Notes: generated by a model from the letters alone, not told the origin. A stretch of DNA of 64,000 nucleotides from Punica granatum (GCF_007655135.1 NC_045134.1:18996568-19060567), one strand, 5' to 3'. Counted from the first letter of the stretch, positions 24,297 to 37,250 are shown. A program made the numbers and translations.

Positions 24297-24640
24297 CGAG
24301 TGAAAAGAGCTGGTTATGTAAGCAATTCCGTATTTTATCAAGATCAGTGTAATTGAAGAGTTGAGTATCGGAGAAATGTATCTATTTGTAGGCCTCCGCC
24401 TCCAAGAAGGTTTGAAATGAAATTTCTCGGAATTTTTTTTTTGGTGAATAAATTTCTAGGAAATTAGCTTCATAAGTAACTCGGTCAACTAAGCCATGGC
24501 TTGACTGACCATTATATTGTTCCAAGAAGGTTTGAAATGAAATTTCCCGGAAGTTTTTATTTTTTGGGTGAATATTTCCAGGAAATTAGCTTCATAAGGA
24601 AATCGGTCAACTAAGCCATCGCTTGACTGACCATTATATT
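24297..24640 (+). repeat. ~120-bp tandem duplication upstream of GLR copy A
   Basis: The block beginning CCAAGAAGGTTTGAAATGAA and ending near TTGACTGACCATTATAT occurs twice in a row (about 24399-24520 and 24521-24642). Units 2 and 3 have one copy. It lies in the presumed promoter of copy A. Confidence 0.75.
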
Positions 24641-25254
24641 TTTGACTATTCTGAGTGATTTCACAATCACTTCACTGCCGGCATCGGTCCCCAGTTGTAA
24701 GACTACCGCAGACCATTTGACATTCTAACGTTCAAAGAACCGATGGAATTTTTACGAAAAACCGGTATTTCCAATTTCTTTGTTCTTTTTTTTTTGTGGA
24801 GAGGTGTGTACTATCTTACATCTAAAAGTTTAATGGGTTTGACTAATCTAGAATTGAGTTAGACCGGCCCACTATAAAACTCTTCCTGTGTAGATTTTTT
24901 GCATCCGTAAGTATCGAACTAGAGATCTTATTTAAGGGAATAAACATAATAGTGCAGTTTTTTTTTCTTGTCTTTCTATCAAGCAGTTTTTTTTGGATGA
25001 AAGTACACTGCACCTTCAGTCGAGAAGGCCATGGAAAATTGGAACCCTGTAGCCGGGTCATCTATCATGGACCAAGTTTACGTGTCCCGTTGGGCAGTGT
25101 ACTTATACTTAGGATAGTCTTAGCTATGACCATGTACAAATATTACCGAAATTTCTATACAAGGGACGAGCGTAAATCTTCAAATTCTATATTACAGTCT
25201 GTTGAATATCCACTTGGGTATTAATCCGTGTTCTTTTGGACTCGAATAGGATGG

Positions 25255-25786
25255 GAGCCGCCCAGGGGCGGATCCAGGACCCCTAATTTAATGGGTGCGG
25301 ACAATGACCCTCTTATGATTTATAAAAAAATATAATTAATAGAATATTTAACAATAACACCAAAATAAAGTAAATAAGAAGATAACCGAAACCATCAAAA
25401 TAATTAAGAGGTGTTTCTTAAACGTATAGAGAGAGAAATTTACTCTTTTTTTTTCTTTTTTGACAAAGAGGGAGAGATGGGTGAGAGAGGGGAAAAAGTT
25501 TTGACTTGGGGGAGAAGACAAAACGTTGGGGGGCTAGAGAAGGTGATGAGTGATAACCTTTTGAAGCTGAACCAAAAGATTTGCTTTCTTTCATATGTGA
25601 GAGAGGAAGGAATATAAGTGAGGTTGCCTTACATATAACACCCCACTTGTTTCTTATTTTTTCAAGAACAACAGGACTAAGATAGAAAATATATATAACT
25701 ATAGGTGACACTCTTAATATATTTGAAAATTGAGTGGGGTCAAGTGACCCCACTATTATCAATGTAGATCCACCACCAGAGCCGCC
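25255..25786. mobile_element. hAT-like non-autonomous element, unit 1 copy (25263-25778 with 8-bp flanks)
   Basis: The body runs from CAGGGGCGGATCCAGGACCC to the inverted partner ending GTAGATCCACCACCA. GAGCCGCC flanks both sides (25255-25262 and 25779-25786), an 8-bp target duplication as expected for hAT elements. No transposase is encoded; the 129-codon minus-strand ORF across it (25418-25807) has no recognisable domain. The same insertion is found in units 2 and 3, so it predates the segmental duplications. Confidence 0.75.
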
Positions 25787-27247
25787 ACTATTCCGATTAA
25801 AGGCCAATAAACCACTTATGATTTCTCTAAGGGTTCAGGATACCGAGTCTCATGTCTTACTGAATCTTTTAAAGTCGGTCTTTGAATCAAATGTCCGATT
25901 TCAGAGGCCATGTTACGATCCCGAGGCTCACAAGCCAAGTTCTCACCGGAACTCATTATACTATCCTTGGTCTACTATTCAACTTGCCATTTTTAACTGA
26001 AGTCCAATTGTTCCTCTATGCCTCAAACCCACATAGATCCACCATGTAAACTTTAAGATAAATAAATGCCCTAAAAGGACGAAGATCTATCAAACAGGCC
26101 TGGAATGGGCCGAGTGAGTTGGGGAGCTTCCCATGGGCCAAGTGGGCTGGACAAGGCCCAATGGATCAAGTGGATCGGTGAGAGCCCTACAGGTCAAAAT
26201 GGACCAAAGGAAAGCTCAATAGGCCGAGTGGACCAAAACTTAATGGGCTTATGGCCCAAAAGAAATGAAATGGGTCTAGGCTACTATCTTAGAAAAATCT
26301 GAGTTTATTTTTTGATGACAATGAAGACTAATGGGCCTAGTTCAATGAAATAGACTAATGGGCTTATGTGGGCGACGTCGAATGGTCCGTGATGAGGACG
26401 ACAAACAATAACTGGACGGCAGCGAGCTACCGATGGATGGCATCAACGGCGATTGACGTGTTGATGAATAATAATCATAAAAATTTAACGGCATGAAACG
26501 GCCGTCGATGGCGATGATAAATAACCGTAGTTGTTCATGTCGATGTTAGCACTACTTTGGTGGGGTCCCATAAGGCGTGCCAAAAGTTGTTTCGCATAGA
26601 ATCACACAATCACACTTTCGGTACACGCGCTTGGCGGATCTCTTACGAGATTAGGGTATTGCATTTAGCAGTGGTTGCTCTTGGATTCGGTAACAGCATC
26701 AAATATCAGTAGGCTCACGAACCATAACTGGAAAAGAAAGGAGGGTGGAGGGTAGAACCAACTAAATTCACTGGATAAGATAACTCGCAATGAGTAAGAA
26801 AAGTCGTTTTGACTCACCACGCTCAAGAATGAATGATAAGAATCGGAGTTTTCGCCACTAAACAATTGACTTATTCAGATAAGAAAATAGAGGAAATTTC
26901 AATCGAAATATTTATCGATAGGTGTTTTTCATATATCCTCTTACAATGAGGTGAATAGCATATATGTAGAGGGAAAACACCTCCCTTGACTCTAGACCAG
27001 GAAACTGACATCGAAACTCCTCTAGATTACTTCCCTAAAATAGAATAAGGAAACAATCTGAAATAAGAAACTTAAAACTACTAACTCAAGCTAATATAGG
27101 AAATAATATCTAATTAAGAGAAACTATATTATAGAAATATAGAAAACTTAATATCTAATTGAGCTAAATTCTTGTTTCGGAGTCTTCTAGAATGCGCATT
27201 TAGATTCGAAAATTCGAATACGTGTTGAGCTGTAATTTGAAACACAT
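25787..27247. other. No gene; TGGGCC-rich stretch, then unmatched AT-rich sequence
   Basis: About 26090-26340 is rich in TGGGCC/GGCCCA words and recurs in units 2 and 3. A short LRR-exon stub ends near 26705. From about 26706 to 27247 the sequence matches neither other unit and has no recognisable ORF; it marks the unit 1/unit 2 junction. Confidence 0.5.
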
Positions 27248-28957
27248 CAGTGGCCTTACAAGAAAACAACTTCAAAATGTAATATAAAATCACTCGAGTA
27301 TTGATTATCTTTGGAACTTGAAGATCATGGAGCGAGACCTTGAAATAATAAAGATAATAAAGATATATAAATTTAGATTTTGGCACGTATATTGATTGAG
27401 TTTTACATAAAATTAGGCAATCAAAAAAGAATTTGACATACAAAAATTAATTGAGCGTCATTTCTTTTAATTTTAGTACGTTCTTATTGAATTAATTTCC
27501 TGATCACCCCGTCGATGTTTGAGAGAGCATGCCACGAAACGAATGGTCTCCAAATGAGAAACAATTCCATGGCCCCTTGAATTGTAGAATTGTAACCACT
27601 ACCTTTGAATCTTGAATTGTAGAATGGTAACCACTACCTTTGAATCCCATGAACGAGATGACTTTGGGAACGGAAACACCTATAGGGTTCGAATGCCTTG
27701 ATTCAAGTTAAAAAGACACTCGAATTTAGGAAAAGAATACTTTTATGGTTGAAGTGGTGTGTAGAAGCTCCAATGCTACATATGCCCTATTAATAGGCGC
27801 CAATGATCTTGATGTTCAAGCAATAGATTAATTGGCCACACAAAATGATCAAAATGAATAGCAATAATATTCTCAATTACTCCTCTTCAATCTTCATTGC
27901 TGTCAATTTAATTTGCTTGCGCCGTCCACTTCGTTTTATCTTACTTACCGGGCCATCAATATAGAAAGCAACTCCCATGCATAAGTTAAATAATGTTGAT
28001 TGCTCATTTTCCTAAGTTCAGCCCCATATCTTTCTTTCTTTCATTTCAATCCTTCAAAATTTCAGCCTCAATTAAGATGATAACTTAGGCTTTTATTCTT
28101 GGATATCTACCAAATCAAAATGTGGTCAACATTCGCAGGATCAAAATGATAACCTGGCCAACATTTGCAGGATTTGATCTATTTTAATTAATTCTATGTA
28201 TGGCTAGGATGAGCTGATTTTGAAATTCTTTTGGAGAGTGTGAGAAGAAATCAAGAGAAAGGGACAAAGAAGAAAAAGTCAAAGTTTGTGGAAAAATATT
28301 AGAAATGACAAAAGAAAAGGATAGAAATGAAAAATAAAAATGAGAGACACATGGCCTCATGTGTTACAATGGACCTGCATCCGCAGTCCTCATTATTATC
28401 AATCATTTAGAGTTGAATCTATGAGTGTATGGTCCCCTGCGGTCATTTTGAGTTGAATTTGCGCGTCAAGAAACGTTAGTGTATGGTAGCATCCTCTGAA
28501 AAACACGAGAGAAAATTAATGGGGGCAGGGCAAGAAGTTGGGGGATCTTAGAGTTTAGCTTTGCGGCCGCGGTTTCCTTTGGAAATGAGAGGATAGATAA
28601 GAATTGGAGTTGGATCAACAATGCCGTTTGAGCAGCAGTGAGCAAGGGTTTTCTTGATTTTTCTCCGGGCTGATCACTCTCATAGGCCAGTCTGATGCAA
28701 GAATATCACAGAGAAGAACATCTAATCTCACGGGGTTGATGTACGCTAGCTCTGCAGAACAGACATCCTCTTTAGGTTTCTATAGAACCTTCTTTGAGTC
28801 TGACATTGATTGCAACAGTAGCATTTGTGGCAGGAGATTCGGATTTATTGTGGTTGATAATAGTCTCTGCCGTTTACTTATCCTTTTCCTCTGCAGGTTC
28901 AAGTCTGAACTGCTACCGAATATTTCGTTATGATCAAAGGTGGAAAAGGGGGCCAGG

Positions 28958-29900
28958 ATGACCTCTCAGGTGGAGGAAGAATCAAACAGACTACGCCAAT
29001 TGCCGGGGCACATGGTAGAACAGATTCTATCGCGCTTATCGATCAGCGAGGCTGTGAGAACCAGTCTCTTGTTCAGCAGGTGGAGGTACTAGTGGACCAC
29101 ACTTCCCGAGCTCGTATTCGATGATGACTGCACGCCTTCTTCTTTTGATGACGAGTCATCAGCTTCTTCCTTTCACGCGGGCCCAATATGAAAGTTCAGT
29201 CAGGGTCTCTCACCACTGTTTTTCACCTATTCAGAAGGTCCTTCGATGGATTCCTTATCTTTCAAGGTTTAAAGTTAATGAATTGTAAGCAGAAATTTAG
29301 CTAATGTTGTTTGCTTCATAATTGACGTTTCCTTTTGTTTTGTTCCTGGTGTTGGTCTGCTTGTAAGGCACTTGAGATATTGCCCAATCTACGACTACAA
29401 AACCTCAATGTAGAAATAGACTTTGGCAGTGTTGAGGAGATTTCAACTGCTCTCTACCTCATGACACGGTTCCCAAATCTCGAGGAAGTGCAATTTTCCT
29501 CAAGTCTATATGCCTCGAGAATTTATGATACTGTTCTTGATAAATATGTTCTGTTGCTACCACTCTTTTCACACATCATATGACCTGGAGTTTACTTTAT
29601 GAACTCTGTGTAGGCTCAAGTTGGGGGACTAGAAACCGGGGATACAGCGAGCAACTTCTGGGAATTTAACCGTTCACCGTGTTCACTGTCACAGCTGAAG
29701 TTTGCATCATTTACTGGGACCGAGGGCACTATGTTAGAGATGGGTTTCATCAAGTTCCTACTTTTGCAATCCCATATGCTGCAGAGGATAGAAATTAGAG
29801 CTGAAGGTGACAGTGGAGGCCCCCAGCTGGAGACACACTTCTTGGCATTCGAGCGAGCCTCACCTCTAGCCAAGGTCGTGTATTTGGGTGATCGCAGCCC
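28958..29900 (+). pseudogene. F-box/FBD/LRR protein, copy B, broken
   Basis: The start MTSQVEEESNRLRQLPGHMV aligns with copies A and C. The F-box block carries an in-frame TAG at the position of Lys/Gln in RWRYKW. The segment encoding INHVLLFHTG is deleted around 29160-29185. The LRR exon (ALEILPNLRLQNLNVEIDFG, 29369-29530) and the final exon (about 29625-29860, SNFWEFN...FIKFLLLQSHML) are readable. It has the same overall organisation as copy A, with the central LRR exons missing. Confidence 0.78.
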
Positions 29901-30082
29901 TTATATTTCTGCCTTTTGGGGATCCTTATTAGTCCCCAAACAGATTACTTTTGTGTTAATATATCAGTGATTAGTCTGTTTCTTATTAACAATGGGAGCT
30001 CCATAGATTTGTTAATTATGAAGAAGCGAGAAATTAGGATCAGGACTTGTTCAGTGGAAGCTGTAAGTCGTGCATAGACATG

Positions 30083-30703
30083 ATTAATGTTGGAGAAAAA
30101 ATTGGGGAGTGTGAGAGGACAAAATGTCCCACACCGGTTGAAAGGAAAATATGGGAAAAGTTTATAAAAGACAAAGGCCCAGTAACCCATTGGCTTAAGC
30201 TTTTAGGTTGCATATGAGCTCGAGTCCGAATTAGACCCATTTTATTTAAAAATTTATCCAACTGGTATTAGAGCCCATGGTTATAATCCTGGGTTTTTAG
30301 GGCGGCTTCGTGCCGTGAGGTGTGCATAACGCGCATGTATGCGCGGGTCCGTGTGACCCATAGGCTCGAATGAAAGCGTAACGTGCGCCTCGAGCAGGCA
30401 CCCGTTGTGTCTGATATCGGGACATCAAAGTGAGGGCGGGTGTGATTAAGTCGTGTGGTCCCATCAATTTATTAAGGTCACGTGTCTCATGTAAGACGAC
30501 ACGATACCACGTGAGGGAGGGATGTTGGAGAAAAAATTGGGGAGTGTGAGAGGACAAAATGTCCCACACCGGTTGAAAGGAAAATATGGGAAAAATTTTT
30601 AAAAGACAAAAGCCCAGTAACCCATTGACTTAAGATTTTGAATTGCATATTGGCTCAAGTCCGAATTAGGCCCATTTTATTTAAAAATTTATCCAACAAT
30701 TAA
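30083..30703 (+). mobile_element. TRIM element (terminal-repeat retrotransposon in miniature), 611 bp plus flanks
   Basis: Two direct repeats of ~175 bp (30088-30262 and 30523-30698) begin TGTTGGAGAAAAAATTGGGG and end ATCCAAC(A). TGGTATTAGAGCCCATGG, complementary to the initiator-Met tRNA 3' end with one or two differences, starts at 30263. The purine run GTGAGGGAGGGA precedes the right repeat. ATTAA flanks both sides (30083-30087 and 30699-30703). Units 1 and 3 show the uninterrupted ATGATTAACCAGTG site. No coding capacity; it must be mobilised in trans. Confidence 0.92.
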
Positions 30704-30929
30704 CCAGTGAATGTTGGTTTCATTCTGATGGCATTGACATCACCACACCATTCTCAATGGTGATGTTAAAATCCTGAATGTTGAAGGTTCTTCAGAGGAT
30801 ATTCAAGTACAAATTGTTTGGCTCTTGTACAGGAAAGATTGTCAATCAACATATATGCTTGGATTCTCTCACGAAATGACTCGTGTTAGAACTCTCAAGC
30901 TCCGGAAATACCGGAGGAAGGTTAAACTC

Positions 30930-31055
30930 TCTAAATTGATGCGTGCAAGAGACTTATCATAGGATTCATCAAGCAAATGCCAAGGCCTCTCGTCCCATGT
31001 CATCAACTTCATGTTCACATTGTGAAGCTTCTCGTCTTTGGAAGGGGAGCTCCAT
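30930..31055 (-). pseudogene. uL18-like gene fragment in unit 2
   Basis: Paralogue of the unit 1 fragment at 18395-18520: the same internal ~40-codon block around RPWHL and SKVEKLHN, with additional substitutions. Confidence 0.75.
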
Positions 31056-31611
31056 TACATACAATAATATGGAACGTTTGAGAGCTGATGAACTACCAGC
31101 ATATCACCACTTGTTCAGGAACTGGTCCATGCAACTACCCTCGATGTATTCCTCTCTGAAGTCCCCAGTGAAGAATGAATAAGGCCAGGTAAGCCGAAGA
31201 AGAAAAATGATGCCTGTTCGAGATCAGAAGCTCCGCCACTAGTGCAAACAGTGAAGCAAACCCAGTGATTATGAACAGGCCACCGAAGCTGTACACGCTG
31301 AGGCTAAGGTCCGTGGAGATTCTTGCATCTTGGTCCATCATCATGTCTTGGCACGATGAAGTCCACAGGCTAAGAAAGTTCTTCCTTTCGATGGCGTCCA
31401 TCTTAGCTTTGTCTTGGGTGACCTTCAACACTGCCCTTGAGACATAGGAAACCAGCGGAGACCTCATAGGGAAGGCCTAAATTAAGAAAAAGGCATGTAA
31501 AATGGCACGTAAAGGATGATTTTGGTGCCTAGGATCGGATTATTTCTTGTTTGCAGGAAGTGTAGTGGGTTAATTTCATGGAAATGTAAGAAAGAAAAAC
31601 GTGTTTCCATG

Positions 31612-31643
<32 letters not shown>
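31612..31643. repeat. TA microsatellite in GLR intron 7
   Basis: (TA)n run. The same position is shorter in copy A (19139-19154) and similar in copy C (about 53190-53217), so the length varies between paralogues. Confidence 0.85.
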
Positions 31644-31645
<2 letters not shown>

Positions 31646-32127
31646 TGGGACTCAGTAAATTATATGTTGGTTTTATTGGACTTAGACGTAAATAGTGCAT
31701 ACCGCATAGAGATAGAGAAATAGAACTCACGAAGGCAAACCCATCCGTCTTGTAGGTCGGTCCAACTATGGTGTACTTGTCGCAGTACTTGGCAAGGAAA
31801 AATTTGAGGAAGGGAGTCTCATCGAAGATTGCATCAACCCCACCGTTGCCACTTCCTTTCATCAGTGCTTCGTGGTACTGCTCCGCGAAGCTGTAAGGAA
31901 GCAGCCTTGACTCGTCAAAGTTCATCTCTCGTATTAGAAGCTCCTTCACAAACGAGTTCTTCTGGTATCCAACATAGTGCCGGTTCCTCACAAGGTCATG
32001 CACGTCAACGAACTTAGGTTGTAGCCGCTGTACGGTCAAGAATGAGGCCAAGCTTGCTGTGTAACTCTGTGTTATGATCAGCACGACAAACACCTATATC
32101 ACCAGCACCGGTCTTGTCAAGTTACTC

Positions 32128-32186
32128 TGTGAGACCTGGTATTTATTTTTCCATATATGCTTACATATGTTTATACATACGTATGC

Positions 32187-32223
<37 letters not shown>

Positions 32224-32618
32224 AGGCTAGTGTTTACCAAACATGCATATATGCACATATACATATACATATGCACAAGCATGGTTACGTAACATAAATT
32301 CACATTACATGTTATAGTTGTGGCTAAAGTACTTTTATATTAAATGCATATTACATGTGGTGGCTGGATCTTTACCTATATGAAAAAAAAAACAAAAAAC
32401 AAAACACACAAAAAAAAGACAAAAAAAACAAAAACGAAAAAGTGAAAAGCTGAGAGAGATAAGTGTAGAATGGGCCAAGTGGCCTCATCTTCAGCAAGCC
32501 TTTTTCCTTGCCACCGACTTTGACCATCTTTGACCACTTTTTTTTTTCTCCTTTTCTTCCTTATTTAAGCCATACCCTCCCTTGCTCTATCCCTCGCTGA
32601 GAGAAAAAGAAATGAACC

Positions 32619-32656
<38 letters not shown>

Positions 32657-35427
32657 AGGAGATAAGTGAGTTGAGTTGAGAAATTCCGGGAGAAGAGGAG
32701 AGGAAGGATAGGCTCGGGTACTTGAAGTAAGTTGATTCTTCTCACCTTAGACATTCTTAGTCATTATGATTAGGTGCTGATTAAGTTATTCTTCTTTCAT
32801 CTTAGCTCAGCTAGGGTTCGATTAATTCGATAGTGATGGGGGCTGATTGGATGTGATTGTTTGAGTTTTATAGGGATTAACAGAGAATTGAATTATATGT
32901 TGAGATTATGTGGTTGTGTGGCTGTAAATTGGACGTGTGGTGGCTGAGTTGAATTGGCATTTCTACGAATTGATTCTATGAAATTCGGATGATTTTGATC
33001 AATATTAGGGGAAAAAATGCAAGATTGAATTCATGTTCTCATTTTATGTATGATGATTCCAATTGATTTAATTGGTTAGATAAAAGATGGAAATATCTAT
33101 GGATTTAGCTTTGTTTAATTATCTGGAGTTGAAGTAATTAGATTAAATGAGATTGATTTCATGAGTTTTGTACTGTAAGATTCTTCTCTTGCTCATATGT
33201 GTATTTCATTTGATGAGTTATAATCATGATTAAGTGGATTGTTAGATTTACAAGTTAGGGGCAGTTAAATGACTAATATAAGCTGAGGGTTACTTCTCCC
33301 ATCTCTCTTGTTAATAGTACTCTATTTGAGAATTGAAATATTTTAGGTTAGTGGAATTACTTAAAATAGAACAGAGCATGGAAAGAAGGGAATGGATAAA
33401 AGATTGAGAAGACAATAAGTGAAGAGATTAAGTTTATAATCAGTGATATGCTTGAGTGTGAGACGTGGAATTTAAATTGATTGAGCTTATATACTAGTTT
33501 AAGCTCGATAATTTCTACAAATGTGTTTGTTTGGGTAAAGGCTCTATAATTGAGATTCAAGTTCTGTTCGGAAATGGTTGCATCTGTTTATCCTCTTTCT
33601 ATGTGTCCTTTAGGTTATCTTGCATCATTCCATGAAGCATTATTCTATAGCTTTAACTATGATAATATTATAAAGGGATCACCGCGGGATGAGGTGCTAC
33701 TCTCATTATTTTTAGTGCTAGATAAGCATACTAGAGACTAGTATTGGATGGCTTTTCATGGAAATTTCTCTAAGTCATATTAAAATGGAGAACTAGTTTG
33801 AAATACAATCTATAATTTTTAGGGGAATAAACATACTGTTAAAGAGCATGATTTGTTACATGGAGGTGTGATATATGCTTATAAATTGGTTTCTTGCTAA
33901 ACTTAATACATGTCAGGGATACTAACACCACGTATCTCGAAGACTTGAACTTGGTGATGCTAGGTGAGTACTTCATTCCATTGTGAAATGATATATATAA
34001 TTATATGTATATTATATGAATACTCTATTGTGTTGTAATTATATAAATTATTTAAGACGAATATAGGGGTAGTTAGATTAGGGAATCGATTTTGCAATGT
34101 TGTGGGAAAGGATATGAGAAATATGGCCTCTTATGTCTCACCTTGATTTGGGATATACAGTGTGATTGAGTATGTGGATCGTGTAAGAAATATATGATGA
34201 TAATGTGATTCAATTGGGAATATGATGGAATTGTATTTGTGTATACGGAGGTTGTGATAATTTGAGAATAAGAATTTGATGTGGGTTTATGATGTGTGAT
34301 GGCCCAGTTACAGTTGATTGTGTTTGTGATTGTTGTTTGACTATAGCCATGGGACCGCTGGACCCGGCGGATTACAAAATGGGCCAGATCGGCCGCTGGA
34401 CCCAGCAGAATACAAATAGGGCCTGATCGGCCGCTGGACCCGGCGGAATATAAACAGAGGCATGATCGGCCGTTGGACCCGACGGAATATAAACAGGGGC
34501 CTGATCGGCCGCTGGACCCGGCGGAATAGAAAAAGGGGCCTGATCGGCCGCTAAGATCCGGCGGAATACAAATTGAGGTCAACTCTTACCGCCAGAGGTT
34601 AATAGGCGGCCCCCGCTTATGAGATGTGGATTTTGGAAGTTGAGAATAGTATGAGCGAGATGTGCGGGGTTACGGTACTGTCATAACTCTGTTACGAGGA
34701 ATTGCAACCCTATGGCTATATTGATTTGGTTGTGTAGTATGTTATTTGTTTGGTTGGATTGCTGTAAATGTGATGATTGTTATGGTTATCTGAATTATTA
34801 TGTGAAAGCCGTGTTGTTGCTAATTTGATTTAGTTAGGCTATGAGTGCAAGATGAGGTTGGGTTAAATGTTAATTCTAATAATAGTTTTATATGGTTATA
34901 AGGGCAATTGATTGTTGATGAATGAACTTAGTAATCAGTGGTACGTATTGTCTAATATGTCGTGTGTTGAATTAATTGATAGACTTGGTTATCTACTACT
35001 ATCTATATGAATATTTGGTTGTCTAAAATATAGTTATCACTTAATATTATTCATTTTGCTTTGGAATTTAGTGCTCACTGAGATGCAGCTCACACCCTGC
35101 ACATATTTTTCCAGATAAGCTTCCGATTGCGCGGAGGACCCACTTTTTGATATCGGGGATCAGCTTGGAGGACTAGGTAGGAACCTTAGTTATTTGATAG
35201 ATATCCTTTTTGTATAGAATAGATTTTAGAATGTTACGACTTGAGGATTTTGTTTAATTATATCACTGATGTGAGAGCGAAAAAGAAATCTCCGGAAAAG
35301 TGTATAAACCTATTAGAGTTGATGGATTTGTTATATACTTTGGAAATTTATGAGAAGTAAATTTTTATGTGATAATGGATTCGATGAAATTTAGGAAAAG
35401 TTCTATCGAAATTTCGGGTCGTGACAA
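32128..35427 (-). mobile_element. 3.3-kb LTR-like element (probable solo LTR) inside GLR copy B exon 7
   Basis: It interrupts exon 7 between TTACTC at 32122-32127 and TTACTC at 35428-35433, a 6-bp duplication of the site present once in copies A and C. The ends read TGTGAGACCTGG and GGGTCGTGACA, giving TG...CA on either strand. There is no gag or pol. It contains a TA run, A-rich and GA-rich tracts, a TATTTAAG motif near 32560 and a 42-bp tandem array. It is homologous in inverse orientation to 3668-6871. The orientation of transcription is not certain; a solo LTR of a large LTR family fits best. Confidence 0.82.
34349..34572 (+). repeat. ~42-bp tandem array inside the LTR-like element
   Basis: About five units are variants of GGCCGCTGGACCCGGCGGAA followed by a TATAAACAGGGGCCTGATC-like stretch. 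A shorter, decayed version sits at the homologous place in the element at 3668-6871, so the array belongs to the family. The 42-bp period keeps a minus-strand frame open; I treat that ORF as an artefact. Confidence 0.85.
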
Positions 35428-37250
35428 TTACTCATTATCCTCTCCCCTGTTAATTGATAATAATTTATTTTTCAATCATGTTCTGTGATATTTAAGGCAT
35501 AAATATGAAGAAGCGGGATTGATTATTGCATGGGGAAATCAACAATATGAAACCAAGAGGTATCGGGCTCGATCTTCACTATTCAGATTTACAATGCCAC
35601 TTTATTTTGCTTTTCCCATTCTTCTACTAGCCATGGTATTGGGTCTTCCTTATAACCGAAAAAGAGTAATATATGTGGCCCTACTCAGATGGCAAATTCT
35701 TCTATGATGGAAAGTCTATTACTTACTATGAGATTTTCTTTTTTCTTTTTTTTTCTTTTGGGTGAATTTTTGTTTTTTGGATGAATATATACTATCAGAT
35801 ATTCTATCAACTATGGTAGGCAAAAATGAGCGTAAGTTCTACGTGCGAAAGTTCTAGCAGATATGTAAGTGATTAGAGGTAGAAATTAGAGAGAAACACC
35901 CACGGTGGTCAAAAATGAGCGTGGAGAAGGAAAACCAGACACTGAGGCTGAATTGTTCACTCGGGGACCCATTGAAGTCCTCGTTCTTCTGGCGCTTGAG
36001 GACCCCCACTACGAAGCCCGTGAACATGAAAGCCAGGCCAGTCGTTAACCAAAGGTTCCACTTGAGCGGCTTTAGGAAGATCCACATGTTCCTTCGCTCG
36101 TCATCTTTCATTGCCACCAACATTGACACGCGTGCTTCTGAGTAGGGCAAAGCAAAGTCTACATAGTTGGACCGGTTTGCAGTGATGTTCATATCTGCTA
36201 CCACTGCATCAACTACCTGCAAATAATAGTACTTCAACAATAATCATCATAAATTAAATTATTAACAAAAGCAACAACCATGAGATTGATAAATTAGGGC
36301 CCCGGATAGTATACATATTCATACTCCCAGTGTGATCTGGTAGAGCAAATCATCATAAGATCCAGCACTCTGGCGCCTCGCATTCATGAACGGCTTGAAC
36401 TCGTATGGAAGAGCAAAGGGCAATTCTTTCAACACCTCAAGAAACACATCATAAGAGAACCCAGAATAGGTTGGAACATCGGTTCGTGGGTCCCAAACAA
36501 TCTTGAAGAACTCACTGAACCCATGGGTGATTGGGACCCCGATCTTCATCTTCTTCCCTGTCATTGTGGGAATCACCCAACCCCTGGGCTACTGTCTCGT
36601 TCCCCCGGGCCATGTGGGTGGCATCAGGTTATCCTTGGAAGTTTGACACCCATTTTCTTTTTTGGTGAAGTTACTTACGTTAGACTTGGTTCGCTGTAAT
36701 GTAATAAACATGGATTGTAATATGAATTAGGACCTGTTTGGTTACATATAACATATTTCAATTTTTCTTACAGGTTACCGAGGAGTAAGTTTGATTTCGT
36801 TTTTATTAAATAAAACAGGGAAGAGATAGAAATATGAAGGCAACTTATAATTGGAGTTAAGTGCAATAGCTTTCTCTTTCGACCTTGAAATAAGATTTTG
36901 GACTTGATTATTATCAATCAGCATTGGGTGTCAAAAAATAGGCCCAAATCCAAATAAGTCCACCTAGAAATTTATAATAACATACGTGCCAGATTTCTTG
37001 CGTCCATGTGGGATCACATGTCGGGGTTCCAGTGCTACAGGAGAATAGGAATTAAAGAGACACAAGAAATGGCCATTGCTTGTAACACCAACACATTAAT
37101 AATGAGAAAGAGGGGAAAATTTTGAAATGTTTCTTTTTGGGTGCAAAGAAATGGTGATTTCAGAATTGGGGAAAGTCACGACTGTAAGACCAACAATAAA
37201 GATGATCACCGGAGGAAAAAGTAAAAAGAACCTAAAAGAAGATACCTTAG

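Larger units (their letters stand above)
7567..26705. repeat. Tandem segment unit 1 (interrupted by the Mutator-like element)
   Basis: The left edge, from GTGGCCCTACGAGAAAACAA, matches unit 2 from about 27248. After the Mutator-like insertion the match resumes at 15237 against 27785. The unit contains F-box gene copy A, a uL18 fragment, GLR copy A and a hAT-like element. Near its right end (26640-26705) only a stub remains of the LRR exon block that is longer in units 2 and 3. Approximate edges are taken from where sequence matching stops. Confidence 0.8.

Noticed and set aside
25418..25807. 129-codon minus-strand ORF
   Set aside because: It lies across the hAT-like non-autonomous element, has no recognisable domain, and is truncated or altered in the other units.
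32074..32303. ORFs through the TA microsatellite and LTR-like border
   Set aside because: YIYI-type peptides come from the repeat, and the GLR part is already accounted for as exon 7.
34073..34582. 169-codon minus-strand ORF with repeated SGRSGP-like motifs
   Set aside because: It is the translation of the 42-bp tandem array inside a non-coding LTR-like element.
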